From NCBI GenBank assembly GCA_029880855.1, contig JAOUNS010000001.1:372001-436000 (forward strand): DNA of 64,000 nucleotides. The letters are read 5' to 3'. Each line of letters begins with the position of its first letter. The stretch's first letter is position 1. The DNA is from Gammaproteobacteria bacterium. Its GTDB lineage: Bacteria > Pseudomonadota > Gammaproteobacteria > UBA6429 > Thiohalophilaceae. Both the position numbers and the translations under genes were made by a program. The notes beneath the pieces are model-generated. The model saw only the letters and a list, made by a program, of their open reading frames with translations. It was not told where the DNA came from and did not search any database. Shown here one piece after another: positions 25,981 through 35,273 of this stretch.

Positions 25981-26008
25981 AAATCCCGCCTCGTGCGGGA
26001 TTTTTTTT
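25981..26008 (+). terminator. Rho-independent terminator
   Basis: AAATCCCGC, loop CTCGT, GCGGGATTT and an unbroken run of eight T. It lies 21 bases after the stop of the secreted-protein gene. Confidence 0.95.
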
Positions 26009-26078
26009 CTCAACGCCAGTGAAATTCTGTCCAGCCCCGGCGTACAGACAGGAACGGATTGGCTAGAATAGCCGGACC

Positions 26079-26756
26079 ATGACAGCCGCAGAAGATACTT
26101 ATTCCCCGCCGCCCGATACCGGTCTTGAACTCGTCTACAGCGATGCGGATCTTCTGGTGGCCAACAAACCCGCCGGTTTGCTCTCGGTACCGGGACGCGG
26201 TGCAGACAAACAGGACTGCATGATCCGCCGGGTGCAACAGATATACCCGGAAGCACTGACGGTACACCGGCTGGACATGGCCACCTCAGGACTGCTGTTG
26301 CTGGCGCGCAATGCAGACCTCCAGCGCCGTCTCGGTAATCTGTTTGCCACAAAACAAATCAGCAAGCGCTATATCGCCATTGTGATCGGCAAACCGGCCG
26401 TAGCAAGCGGCGAGATCGATCAGCCCCTGATCACAGACTGGCCCAATCGTCCCAGACAGATCATCGATCACCAAATCGGCAAGCCGGCTCAAACACTGTA
26501 TCACGTACTTGATTATGATGCGCAGAGCCACACCAGTCGCGTGGAACTTAAACCACTCACCGGACGCACTCACCAGTTACGTGTCCATATGCAGTTCATC
26601 GGCCACCCGATTCTGGGCGACAGATTATATGGCGGTATCCGACCAAATGAGTACGTCGAGCGATTATTTCTGCATGCGGCAGAGCTGGACTTCATTCATC
26701 CCGTTACCGGGCAGCGCCTGCTGCTGACACAACCCGCACCATTCCAGCCGTATTAA
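26079..26756 (+). CDS. rluA: RluA-family pseudouridine synthase
   Basis: A 225-residue enzyme with the catalytic motif HRLDMATSGLLLLA (Asp66) and the conserved LKPLTGRTHQLRVHMQFIGHPILGDRLYG. At this length and without an S4 domain it matches RluA, which makes pseudouridine 746 in 23S rRNA and 32 in tRNAs. No other gene in its transcript is obvious. The gene symbol is assigned on length and motif, so a paralogue such as RluC or RluD is less likely but not excluded. Confidence 0.88.
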   Translation: MTAAEDTYSPPPDTGLELVYSDADLLVANKPAGLLSVPGRGADKQDCMIRRVQQIYPEALTVHRLDMATSGLLLLARNADLQRRLGNLFATKQISKRYIAIVIGKPAVASGEIDQPLITDWPNRPRQIIDHQIGKPAQTLYHVLDYDAQSHTSRVELKPLTGRTHQLRVHMQFIGHPILGDRLYGGIRPNEYVERLFLHAAELDFIHPVTGQRLLLTQPAPFQPY

Positions 26757-26864
26757 GCCCGAGTTCAGATAATGGACTTGATACTGACGGCTTGATTTGC
26801 GCAAAGTTTGTCATACCCTTAACAAGGGTTCCATTTGTTTCAATCAACAACAAAAGCTGCACAC

Positions 26865-27935
26865 ATGCCCAAACCACTGCTCAAACTTGTTACTTGCCTG
26901 GTACTGTTATTAACGGCGATCAATCCCGCCTTTGCGTTGCAATACATGCCGACACAGATGGCGGCACTCAATGCACCAGCTTCAAACGCACCCAGGGCGG
27001 TTTACATACATGCTTCACAGCAACAGGCCGCAATCCGCCAACTCGAACAGCAGGGTTACACCGTCATTTCAGCCAACCGTGCTGACGCAGAAAAATATCT
27101 GGCCGACAGCCGCACCACATCCACAAGTGCAACGACAGAGAACACCCCGGCCGCCGGCAACTCACCCGCCTCTGATTGTCATACACCGTTGTCAAACACA
27201 TCCACGGACAACCCTGCCGGTGATCCAGCCGAGCCTGACGAGGAGAATCGTTCACGCGGTTCTGTTTCGCACAGCCAGGGGATGGATTTATCCGATTTCA
27301 ATTTTAACAGCGGTGGCAGCGACGATAGCGCCAAGCTGATGTTTATTCTCATCGGCGTGGTCATTATCGCTGTACTGATTATCTATGTTGGCAAATTTAT
27401 CAATGAGATCGCAAATAATGCCCGGGAAGTTTGCTATTGGTGGCATCTCAATACTTTTTATAACACTCTCACCACCTTGCCCAATCAGCACGGCAATTTC
27501 AGCGGGCTGAAACTGAGTGTGGGTGTGGTTGCCGATGCAACGGCCGAATTTGGTTTAAGCGCCGAACTCGGCGAGCTGGATCTGGATTTAATTTACAACA
27601 GGGAATCACTGCCGTCACGCATTACCACACGCGGCTCCTATTGGCTGGCCGGCCCGACAATTCGCTGGAACATCGAATATACCGATAACCTGACGCAAAG
27701 TCGCAACAAAAGCCAGGTGTATCTTGAATTGTTGGGCGGTACCGCCGAAGATAAAACCATTAAAATCCTGGGCATCGCCAGATTGGGTTTCAACGTCGGC
27801 CTCGGCAAAAATGCACGTCTGGGTTTTAACTATGGCGCCTTCTATCTCGGCCTGAATGAAGATCAGGGGCCGGCCAATGATGGGACCAATTACTGGGAGA
27901 TGTTTGGCATGGAGCTGGGTTATCAGTTTGACTGA
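26865..27935 (+). CDS. Secreted/membrane protein of unknown function
   Basis: A 356-residue protein. After a signal peptide (MPKPLLKLVTCLVLLLTA to NPAFA), a low-complexity Thr/Ala/Ser-rich linker spans about 70-145, and one membrane helix (LMFILIGVVIIAVLIIYVG) lies near 165-185. The C-terminal half is beta-rich with aromatic ends (ATAEFGLSAELGELDLDLIYN, LGKNARLGFNYGAFYLGLNED, MELGYQFD), like outer-membrane or lipid-associated beta sheets. The frame opens earlier at a TTG, but the ATG at 26865 starts the signal peptide. No family recognised. Confidence 0.7.
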   Translation: MPKPLLKLVTCLVLLLTAINPAFALQYMPTQMAALNAPASNAPRAVYIHASQQQAAIRQLEQQGYTVISANRADAEKYLADSRTTSTSATTENTPAAGNSPASDCHTPLSNTSTDNPAGDPAEPDEENRSRGSVSHSQGMDLSDFNFNSGGSDDSAKLMFILIGVVIIAVLIIYVGKFINEIANNAREVCYWWHLNTFYNTLTTLPNQHGNFSGLKLSVGVVADATAEFGLSAELGELDLDLIYNRESLPSRITTRGSYWLAGPTIRWNIEYTDNLTQSRNKSQVYLELLGGTAEDKTIKILGIARLGFNVGLGKNARLGFNYGAFYLGLNEDQGPANDGTNYWEMFGMELGYQFD

Positions 27936-27961
27936 AATGGTCAACCGACATCCTGCCAACA

Positions 27962-28411
27962 TCAATGATTTTTATCTTTGCGCTTGACGCCCGTGAGTCG
28001 GGGAAAGCGTGACAGGTACGCATCAACTGCCGCATTAAAGTCCGCCTCACTCAATCCGTGATAATCCGCTGCGACAATCTCCATTGCATGAGGATCATCA
28101 CCGGGCAGCCATGCTGTTGACTCTATAAACTCGGCCACAGCCTGTTCATCCTTGCGCACATTGGAACGCTGTTCGCGTAATGTTTGATAAAAGCGTGTTG
28201 TCTTTGCTGTCTGACCCAGCATACCGTTGTCTTCCGTGATATATCCACCGGCAGTCAAACGCCCCAGTGCACCTTGCATTTCCCGATATGTGACAATCGC
28301 GTGCTGAATAAAATCTGCAGCGGCGATCACGTCAACAAGCCGCGCCGGTTTTTCCCGCGACGCATAGATGACCGCCAATAAAATCCATGCATCTGACCAG
28401 CGTCGCTTCAA
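27962..28411 (-). CDS. Conserved hypothetical protein next to nhaA
   Basis: A 149-residue soluble protein, mostly helical (LVDVIAAADFIQHAIVTYREMQGALGRLTAGGYI then EEDNGMLGQTAKTTRFYQTL), with a layout suggestive of a winged-helix-like fold, but I cannot name it. The start is a TTG at 28411 with GAGG eight bases upstream. It lies 10 bp after nhaA and is likely co-transcribed with it. Confidence 0.65.
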   Translation of the reverse strand: MKRRWSDAWILLAVIYASREKPARLVDVIAAADFIQHAIVTYREMQGALGRLTAGGYITEDNGMLGQTAKTTRFYQTLREQRSNVRKDEQAVAEFIESTAWLPGDDPHAMEIVAADYHGLSEADFNAAVDAYLSRFPRLTGVKRKDKNH

Positions 28412-28421
28412 GCTGACAGCC

Positions 28422-29594
28422 TCACGATTTTCGTATAGAGAAACGCAGGATCAGATAACCGCACAGACCCGACAACAGGGAACCGATCAGAATACCCAGC
28501 CGATCATTCACTGCATAGGCGACTCCACCTTGTTCAAAAGCCAGTGAACTGATGAACAGGCTCATGGTAAAGCCAATGCCGCACAACGCCGCAACACCAT
28601 ACAACTGCAACCAGCCGGCACCGGCAGGTAGTTTGGCAACGCCGAGCTTGATCGCCAGCCACGAGAAGCCGAAAACACCGAGCTGGTTGCCAAAGAACAG
28701 CCCCAGCGCAATACCCAATGGAACAGTATGTACCAGTGCATCAAGCGTGAGGCCTGCAAAAGAGACACCGGTATTCGCAAAGGCAAACAAGGGCAGGATG
28801 GCATAGGCGACAACCGGGTGCAGATCGTGTTCCATCTTTTCCAGTTGGGTCTCCTGCTCACCGGCCGCTTTTCGGTACGGAATAAACATGGCGATGATGA
28901 CACCCGCCAACGTGGCATGCACACCGGACTTCAACACCGCCGCCCACAACACAAAACCAACAAGCAGATATGGTGTCAGATCCAGCACACCACACCGATT
29001 CATAATGAACAACACCAGGATCGCCCCGCTTGCCACCACCAGTGATGATAAAGAGAGATCAACGGTATAAAACAGGGCAATAATGATTATCGCGCCCAGG
29101 TCGTCGACAATGGCCAGCGTCATCAGAAACAGTTTCAGGGTGTTGGGCACCCGATCCCCCAGCAGGGCCAATACGCCAAGGGCAAAGGCGATGTCGGTAG
29201 CGGAAGGGATCGCCCAGCCCTTCATGGCAACCGGATCATGCCAGTTAATGTAAGCATAGATCAGCGCAGGAATCGCCATGCCCCCGACAGCACCAATCAC
29301 CGGCAAGACAACCCGCGCCGGTTCAGACAACTCACCGCCGAGGATTTCGCGCTTCACTTCCAGGCCGATGAGAAAGAAAAAGATTGCCATCAAACCATCG
29401 TTGATCCAGAGCAGCAGTGGTTTGGCGATCATAAATTCACCAAACCTGATCTCCACCGGAATATTCAACAATGCATCATAGAGATACTTCCAGGGTGAAT
29501 TCTCGATGAGCATGGCCAACGCAGCGGCGATGAGTAACAAGATACCACCGGCGGCTTCGTAGCGAAAAAACTCCTTGATTGCATTAATCGGCAT
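28422..29594 (-). CDS. nhaA: Na+/H+ antiporter NhaA
   Basis: A 390-residue inner-membrane antiporter, the usual family length. Key segments are [18 protein letters not shown] (ion-binding Asp of TM4) and [18 protein letters not shown] (the Asp pair of TM5), with [17 protein letters not shown] and GWAIPS before them. It exports Na+ in exchange for protons at high pH or salt. It lies 24 bp after the LysE-type exporter gene on the same strand. Confidence 0.96.
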   Translation of the reverse strand: MPINAIKEFFRYEAAGGILLLIAAALAMLIENSPWKYLYDALLNIPVEIRFGEFMIAKPLLLWINDGLMAIFFFLIGLEVKREILGGELSEPARVVLPVIGAVGGMAIPALIYAYINWHDPVAMKGWAIPSATDIAFALGVLALLGDRVPNTLKLFLMTLAIVDDLGAIIIIALFYTVDLSLSSLVVASGAILVLFIMNRCGVLDLTPYLLVGFVLWAAVLKSGVHATLAGVIIAMFIPYRKAAGEQETQLEKMEHDLHPVVAYAILPLFAFANTGVSFAGLTLDALVHTVPLGIALGLFFGNQLGVFGFSWLAIKLGVAKLPAGAGWLQLYGVAALCGIGFTMSLFISSLAFEQGGVAYAVNDRLGILIGSLLSGLCGYLILRFSIRKS

Positions 29595-29618
29595 GGATCA
29601 ACATTCTCCAGGTTAAGT

Positions 29619-30230
29619 CTATGGCCGACTGACAAATAGCACACCAGCCAACAGGATCAGGACGCTGCCTGTCAGTCTGTTTATTATGGTGAGTAATCCC
29701 GGTTTATTAAAGTACATTCTCGCCCGATGGGCAGCCAGAGCATAAATGACCTTGGGAATACCAACGGCAAACCCTGCCAGAACGACAATGGCAACGACGT
29801 CTGTCGCCGTGATATTTCGCATGTCGAAAAATGCCGGAAACAGACCCAGATAAAACAGGACAGCCTTTTGATCGGCCAGTGTGATCAGCAGGCCCGCCAT
29901 GAAACCGGTGAAATGTGATCCGGTCCGGGCTGGTTCCGAGGTAATGGCATGAGGTCTGCTGCGCCACAACAGGATGCCCAGCCACAGCAACCAGACACCA
30001 CCAACATATTTTAGATAGGGCAGGTAATCGGCCATGACACCCGCTGCAACAGCAAGGCCGGACACCGCGATCAGAATAAAACAGATATCACCGGCAGCGA
30101 TCCCCAGTGCCGTTACCACACCGTGGGATAAACCGCGCCCGAGGGTATTTGACACAACCAGCAAGCCACTGCCGGTCGGCATCAGGGCCAACAGAAACAG
30201 CGTAAAAAACCAGGCAGTCAAATCCGGCAT
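29619..30230 (-). CDS. LysE/RhtB-family amino-acid exporter
   Basis: A 203-residue membrane protein with six hydrophobic segments. It has the family N-terminus WFFTLFLLALMPTGSGLLVVSNTLGRGLSHGVVTALGIAAGD and the internal KYVGGVWLLWLGILLWRS. The substrate is unknown. The frame opens 25 codons earlier, but GGGAG upstream of the ATG at 30230 and the membrane N-terminus favour this start. First gene of a probable exporter-nhaA-hypothetical transcript. Confidence 0.87.
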   Translation of the reverse strand: MPDLTAWFFTLFLLALMPTGSGLLVVSNTLGRGLSHGVVTALGIAAGDICFILIAVSGLAVAAGVMADYLPYLKYVGGVWLLWLGILLWRSRPHAITSEPARTGSHFTGFMAGLLITLADQKAVLFYLGLFPAFFDMRNITATDVVAIVVLAGFAVGIPKVIYALAAHRARMYFNKPGLLTIINRLTGSVLILLAGVLFVSRP

Positions 30231-30361
30231 TGTCTTGTGTTCTCCCTGCGGACATCCGCCCCTGATAGTGCCAAGTTTATCGCCCGGGAACAAGCATGAC
30301 GCCACAAGCGGCTTTCACCTGCGGTGGCGTCACAACGGCAATGCCGATATATATATTGATA

Positions 30362-30649
30362 TCAGTTGATTTCTGAATGGTAGAGGACGATACAGGATGC
30401 GTCCTGCGATTTGATTTTTTCCGCCACCCCGTTGGGCACGACTTCATATTTTTCATCCAGTCGCACAATGGCGTAGCGACCGTTCACCAGTTCGCGCCGT
30501 GTGTCATTGGTGACATGAATTCGCTTGATTGTTCTGCCATCAGCGAAATTAAAAACCGTATCACCGTTATCATCAGGGATGCGGTTATCCTCGATTAACT
30601 GTCTGACCGGTTCAGCAACGGCGGTTTTATTTTCTATATCCAGCTTCAT
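30362..30649 (-). CDS. DUF2058 (YaiL)-like C-terminal domain protein, short form
   Basis: A 95-residue protein matching only the C-terminal part of DUF2058/YaiL proteins: FNFADGRTIKRIHVTNDTRRELVNGRYAIVRLDEKYEVVPNGVAEKI. Full-length members are about 170-180 residues with a Lys-rich coiled-coil N-terminus, which is missing here. No ribosome site is obvious before the ATG. It could be a natural short form or a 5'-truncated copy; no remaining N-terminal coding is visible upstream. Confidence 0.7.
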   Translation of the reverse strand: MKLDIENKTAVAEPVRQLIEDNRIPDDNGDTVFNFADGRTIKRIHVTNDTRRELVNGRYAIVRLDEKYEVVPNGVAEKIKSQDASCIVLYHSEIN

Positions 30650-31064
30650 ACAATTCGATTTGTGATCCTGTATTGTGTTTGTACTGCCTGCCCCGTTTCC
30701 GGCGCAGCCACAAGACCAGCCATGTCTGCTGACGACATTCCGGCATGATATCTGCCGGTGATTCTAATCCAGATTATTGATCCATAAGGAAAATCGGAAA
30801 AGCAGCTGCCGTCATTTTATCCACAAAAAAATAAGGATCAAGAGAGTATTTTAATCTGCAGCAAACATCAAGAGACAATTTAATTTACCGCGAAAATCAC
30901 CCCCCGACCACCTGTCAGATATAGCAGGCAGGCAACCCGGCCTGACGTGTTGCCTGTTGACGTTGTACCCGCAATCAGCCGGCGCAGAGCGGGATTTGGC
31001 TAATAATGGCGTAACGCTGTTTACCCGGTATGCTTCAATTCACGTTTTGCAGATCCGGCACTGT
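30650..31064. other. 415-bp gene-free stretch
   Basis: No ORF with a ribosome site, and no strong hairpin or repeat, was seen. It contains AT-rich patches around 30830-30890. Confidence 0.5.
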
Positions 31065-31796
31065 CTAAATCGGTTTGGCATCGACGGCATTGCCCGGTGG
31101 TTTCTCCACATAATCACCATTCTTCCATTCACCGGTGATCACCTCGCCGGTTTCGGCTACATAAAATTTACCCTGCCCGTGAAATACACCTTGGGAAAAC
31201 TCACCCACGTAGCGATCACCGTTTTTATATTCATAGATCCCTTTGGCATGGAAATAGCCATCTTTAAAACTGCCGATATATTTATCACCGTTACTCAATC
31301 TGGCGGTACCGTTCCCATTCAGCTCGCCATTCACCCAGTCGGCAATATAGATATCACCATTGCGATAATTGCAGGTGGCGCGCCCGTTTAACAATCCGTC
31401 CACATAGCTTCCTTCACAGACCTCACCGCTTAAACCGGTGTACTTGCCCTTGCCATGGTAAACATCATCCTTGAATTCTCCGTCATAGATGTCTCCTACT
31501 CGGGAACGATACACCCCTTTACCGTGGATCAATCCATTCCGATAGGACCCTTCATAACTCCAGCCGGAAGAGTGCTTGAAACGGCCCTTGCCATGCAACA
31601 GTCCTTCACTGAATTCTCCTTCATATCGTGACCCATCACGCCATACCAGCGAACCCCTGCCATGAAATACACCGGCTTTGCACATACCGGTATAGACCGA
31701 GGAATCGGGCAAGGTGGCTGTACATGTTTCATCCGCCAGGGCCGCATGCAGCAAACCAAACAGTAAAACGATACCCGCTGAAATTCTCTTGTTCAT
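31065..31796 (-). CDS. Periplasmic MORN-repeat protein
   Basis: A 243-residue secreted protein. A signal peptide (MNKRISAGIVLLFGLLHAALA) is followed by eight full MORN repeats and a ninth partial one, each of the form YxGxFxxGxxHGKGxxxxxxG. MORN sheets in bacteria are probably binding or scaffold surfaces. The frame runs 28 codons further upstream, but GGAG before the ATG at 31796 and the signal peptide settle the start. It lies 47 bp after the DUF2459 gene. Confidence 0.88.
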   Translation of the reverse strand: MNKRISAGIVLLFGLLHAALADETCTATLPDSSVYTGMCKAGVFHGRGSLVWRDGSRYEGEFSEGLLHGKGRFKHSSGWSYEGSYRNGLIHGKGVYRSRVGDIYDGEFKDDVYHGKGKYTGLSGEVCEGSYVDGLLNGRATCNYRNGDIYIADWVNGELNGNGTARLSNGDKYIGSFKDGYFHAKGIYEYKNGDRYVGEFSQGVFHGQGKFYVAETGEVITGEWKNGDYVEKPPGNAVDAKPI

Positions 31797-31843
31797 GGTC
31801 TGACTCCATTTTGATTTATATCCAACATCACAACACCGACAAT

Positions 31844-32530
31844 TCACTGTTGTCTCACCGTCATCACATCTCCGCTGCAACCGGCCAAAAAGGCCTTGTT
31901 GTCCGCCTCTTCCAGAAAACTCATAATGCTGCCGGCGGTCAGCTTAAAGGTGGTGTCGATATCCAAACCGGCGCTGCGCAGCCCCTTGGCCGTCCATTTA
32001 TTACAGGTGTTAAATAAATGGTAATCGCCGACACCTTCATAAAACTGACTGTTCCCGTATAAACCCTGTCTTGCCGGCATTATCCGTCCCTGTGCATCCC
32101 GCAAAAAACTGCTCTCAATATAGGCCATTAACAAGGCGTATTGCTCTGCGCTTAAACACACCACACGGATTTCAGAATCGGGAAAATAGACAGCCGGTGC
32201 TTTAGGCACAGCGACAACATGCACAACCGACGCGGTAGGCCAGAAGATGGCTTGCACCGTTAAGCCACTGGTTATGGTTTGCGCCTGATAAAAGCCCTTG
32301 TCACCCCATCCAAATTCCAGAAAGGGGACGTCGCGGAATCGCTCGCCCAGCTGCGGTATGCGCGCCTGAATAATCTTGCTCTGCACCACAAATCCGGTAT
32401 GCCAGCCATGACTGACCACATATACCTGCTGCGGCCCCGGCACAACAATGTCGGTCTTGTCCACCACATAGGGTCTGACAGAACAACCTGCGGCTGACAG
32501 GCAGATCAGCATGCACCCGATCAGACGCAT
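31844..32530 (-). CDS. DUF2459 lipoprotein
   Basis: A 228-residue DUF2459 protein (the family once called urease-region conserved protein). It has a lipoprotein signal peptide (MRLIGCMLICLSAAGC), then VYVVSHGWHTGFVV, LEFGWGDKGFYQA and the Cys-containing FNTCNKWTAKGLRSAG. The conserved His and Cys suggest a cysteine-hydrolase-like fold, though activity is not established. GGAG ten bases before the ATG at 32530 supports the start. Confidence 0.83.
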   Translation of the reverse strand: MRLIGCMLICLSAAGCSVRPYVVDKTDIVVPGPQQVYVVSHGWHTGFVVQSKIIQARIPQLGERFRDVPFLEFGWGDKGFYQAQTITSGLTVQAIFWPTASVVHVVAVPKAPAVYFPDSEIRVVCLSAEQYALLMAYIESSFLRDAQGRIMPARQGLYGNSQFYEGVGDYHLFNTCNKWTAKGLRSAGLDIDTTFKLTAGSIMSFLEEADNKAFLAGCSGDVMTVRQQ

Positions 32531-32587
32531 GAGACTCTCCGCCGCAGATCCAAAGCAGGTCATTTCTGCATGGCCGAATGCCGGCTG

Positions 32588-33016
32588 TTAATTATTCCAG
32601 CTGCACCGCGTGTCATCCATCGACTCCATGTCTTCCTTGAAGTTGAATTCCAGGGCATCTGTCCCGCGTACGTAACGCATTCGGTAGATCCGTGCACCCT
32701 GCAATACCATTATGTAGGTACCACCTTTTCCGTCTGTGCTGACTTCCTGCCAGTGCACCTCAAATTCTGACGGCCGCCCGCCCGGCACCTGTTTCAGTTC
32801 CTGCTCTCGTGTGCGGTTCACTTCGATGCGTCCTGTCCCCCGCTGATACATCACATAGCCGGTCTTGCTGTCCCCCTCAGGAAAAACAAATTGCAGCCGT
32901 AGCGGCTTCTTCAAATCGGTTGATTTGAAACAATAGAACGGGGCGGCATTGGTCGTACCGGCAAAGCCGACAAGCAAGGAGAGGACCAGCAAACGTAACG
33001 TTAATTTCATCATCAT
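32588..33016 (-). CDS. Secreted protein, unknown
   Basis: A 142-residue protein that starts with a signal peptide after three tandem Met (KLTLRLLVLSLLVGFAGTTNA). The mature part is beta-rich with two Cys (FYCFKS near the N-terminus and TRCSWNN at the end), possibly bridged. The frame extends to 33208, but only the ATG cluster at 33010-33016 gives a secretion signal. No family recognised. Confidence 0.68.
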   Translation of the reverse strand: MMMKLTLRLLVLSLLVGFAGTTNAAPFYCFKSTDLKKPLRLQFVFPEGDSKTGYVMYQRGTGRIEVNRTREQELKQVPGGRPSEFEVHWQEVSTDGKGGTYIMVLQGARIYRMRYVRGTDALEFNFKEDMESMDDTRCSWNN

Positions 33017-33092
33017 GGTACAGCGGCATCCGGTGGTTCTCTGTGAATAATAGTCAATAACTCCGGTCATTGCGTCTGCTCCCAGACAAGAT

Positions 33093-33602
33093 TCAGCTAA
33101 AAAATGTCCGCTTCTCCAGCAGCGTCTGTACCGACTCCAGCGCATCAAGTCCTTCCATCCCCCCTCGGGCGATAAACTCAAAGCCGCGATCAGGGCTGTC
33201 CCGGCCAAACCCCGGAGAAAACAGTTCTCTCAGAAACAGGATACGCGGTGCATCATCCGCAAATTCAAACTGTTGGGCATAGAGATTGTGATCACTGCTC
33301 ACATTCATCCGCATGGCGCAATACTTAAAGTGAGCGGACTGACTCGAATCTGAATCCGCTTCAATCACCTCAATGCGCGCATCCGGCAACAGATTACCCG
33401 ACAAGACTGACACCACCCTGAAACGAAAAATATGTTGTTGCCAGGGCGGGACATCGTCCACCGTAAAACCGGTTGCACTTTCCCGCAGTTGATTTACCTT
33501 GTCGTCAAAATGGATCAGGTTGATGCGCATGAACGGTTCATCCGGTTCAGCGACCACCACATGACCGCCCCGGTAAATGATCTCTTGCATTGAATAAAGC
33601 AT
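33093..33602 (-). CDS. Hypothetical protein
   Basis: A 169-residue soluble protein with no signal peptide. It looks mixed alpha/beta (FRFRVVSVLSGNLLPDARIEVIEAD, ILFLRELFSP), and the central part resembles periplasmic proteins that bind metal or stress ligands only very loosely. A run of Met at 33602 and 33590 leaves the start uncertain. Function unknown. Confidence 0.6.
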   Translation of the reverse strand: MLYSMQEIIYRGGHVVVAEPDEPFMRINLIHFDDKVNQLRESATGFTVDDVPPWQQHIFRFRVVSVLSGNLLPDARIEVIEADSDSSQSAHFKYCAMRMNVSSDHNLYAQQFEFADDAPRILFLRELFSPGFGRDSPDRGFEFIARGGMEGLDALESVQTLLEKRTFFS

Positions 33603-33632
33603 ATCCGTCTGTCCCTGTGTTTTATTGTGAGT

Positions 33633-33980
33633 TCATTCTTCCGCCGGCCCCCACAACAACCGATCCAGATCCACCGAATCAGTCTGTACCGCGCAGATCA
33701 CCTTGCCGTTTTTCAGTTGCACGCCTTCGCTCTCCAGCAGTGACTTTTGCCGCAACCAGGCTTCACTGCCCGGAGTAAAAGCCAGGGTCCGATTGGAACG
33801 CACCACCCGATACCAGGGCAATGGAGCAGCGGAACGCCCCATGGCCCGGCTCACCATACGTGCATGGCGGGGAAAACCGGCCGCACGGGCCACCTCGCCA
33901 TAGCCCATGACTGTCCCCGGTACAATGCCCGCCACCACACGCCAGACAGCCTGATCGAATTTATCCTGAAATGCGCTCAT
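33633..33980 (-). CDS. Alkyltransferase-like (ATL) protein with atypical PWYR motif
   Basis: A 115-residue protein of the O6-methylguanine-DNA methyltransferase DNA-binding-domain family: AVWRVVAGIVPGTVMGYGEVARAAGFPRHARMVSRAMGR, then LPWYRVVRSN. Active MGMT has PCHR here; ATL proteins have Trp or Ala in place of Cys but keep the His. In this protein both are changed, W56 and Y57. It would bind alkylated DNA and flag it for nucleotide excision repair rather than repair it directly. The Tyr finger (MGYGEVA) is kept. Confidence 0.88.
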   Translation of the reverse strand: MSAFQDKFDQAVWRVVAGIVPGTVMGYGEVARAAGFPRHARMVSRAMGRSAAPLPWYRVVRSNRTLAFTPGSEAWLRQKSLLESEGVQLKNGKVICAVQTDSVDLDRLLWGPAEE

Positions 33981-33993
33981 CCTTCGCCAGAAA

Positions 33994-34974
33994 TCACATC
34001 TTCACCGGTAACTTCATAAACAGACCAAACTGATTACCGTCATACAGCCTGCCGCCGGTTGATTCAAAATCAGCCATCAGGTACTTGAAGACAAACTCAA
34101 TGCCCGATCTAGATATATATTTAACCAATACAACCGTGCCCAATGTGTCCTTGAATTTTGTCTCTACGCCCAGCGCATCGTGGACTGAATTTTGAAAATC
34201 ATAATGCAAGCCTGCGCCCACTCCAAAACCATCCCATTCTTTCACGATGGACGACTCAATGATGATGCCCTCATTACTTCCCTGACCCACCTTGGCGCCC
34301 TGATACCGCATCCCGAATGACGTATCCAGTTTCCATCCTTCTTCCTTCGCCAAATCCACAACATACGCAACCCCCAGCACTGCACCGGAACCGGCGTTGT
34401 AGTTGTCCCCGCCAGGATTTACCGCAACCAAATCCCCGCCGAACCAGACCCCCATGTCAAATTGCAGCCCTGACTTTGACCTGACAGGCCCCTGTGAACC
34501 ACTCGCTTGCTGTGGTTCACGACGATAGTCATTTGTCGGACGGACCCGGGTATATCCTTTCTGCTTAACCAATATTCGCTGCACAGGATAAGTATCCAGC
34601 TCAATAAAATAGACTTCACCTGTCAGGTTTGCAGATTGATTAAACACAAAACATACCGCAATAGTTGTGTTCCGCAGACACTTTGTGTTGTTCTCTGAAT
34701 GCATCCCATGCATTAACTGTATGACATCGTTATTCTCTGCATCAAACAACCGGCATGGTACTCCACAGGCAACCGCCTTTGCATCCAGGTTATAGCCGGC
34801 ATACTCCAGCCACCATCCCCCGTCATATCGCTTGAGACTGAAACTGTTAACGGCAGTGTTGGTGATCTTCCCGGTAAAACTGTACTCACCGGCAATACTC
34901 TCCGGCAGCGAACCGGCGGCAGCAAATCCCGACTCGATCAGCAACAATATAATAATCAACAAAGCCTTCTTCAT
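33994..34974 (-). CDS. Secreted protein, probable outer-membrane beta structure
   Basis: A 326-residue protein with a signal peptide (MKKALLIIILLLIESGFAAA). The second half has alternating beta-strands with aromatic and Gly residues (MGVWFGGDLVAVNPGGDN, AVLGVAYVVDLA, LDTSFGMRYQG, GVGAGLHYDF, EFVFKYLMAD, GLFMKLPVKM), suggestive of a small beta barrel. Two Cys pairs occur in the N-terminal part. GGGGGAT precedes the ATG at 34974. Its stop lies 13 bp upstream of the ATL gene's start. Confidence 0.68.
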   Translation of the reverse strand: MKKALLIIILLLIESGFAAAGSLPESIAGEYSFTGKITNTAVNSFSLKRYDGGWWLEYAGYNLDAKAVACGVPCRLFDAENNDVIQLMHGMHSENNTKCLRNTTIAVCFVFNQSANLTGEVYFIELDTYPVQRILVKQKGYTRVRPTNDYRREPQQASGSQGPVRSKSGLQFDMGVWFGGDLVAVNPGGDNYNAGSGAVLGVAYVVDLAKEEGWKLDTSFGMRYQGAKVGQGSNEGIIIESSIVKEWDGFGVGAGLHYDFQNSVHDALGVETKFKDTLGTVVLVKYISRSGIEFVFKYLMADFESTGGRLYDGNQFGLFMKLPVKM

Positions 34975-35273
34975 TTTAATCCCCCATTCAATATTGATAC
35001 GACTTACAACATCAAGCATAAAACGTGTATAACAGGCAAATGGCTACAGCCTCAAACAGCGCATGACTTATTCAGCTTCCTGCAACAACACGGCAAAAGT
35101 ATACCATTTCACGCCATAATATCATTGCATCTGAAGTGGAATGCGGCAGCGTTTATTAACGAGAATTTTTTTGGATATTTTTTCATCAATGACTGTGCAA
35201 TTGACCTGGCGAGTCGTGGATTCCAGTCCCGCCAGGCTGAGGTTATCAATAAATGCAGGGGACTGAGGCAGTC

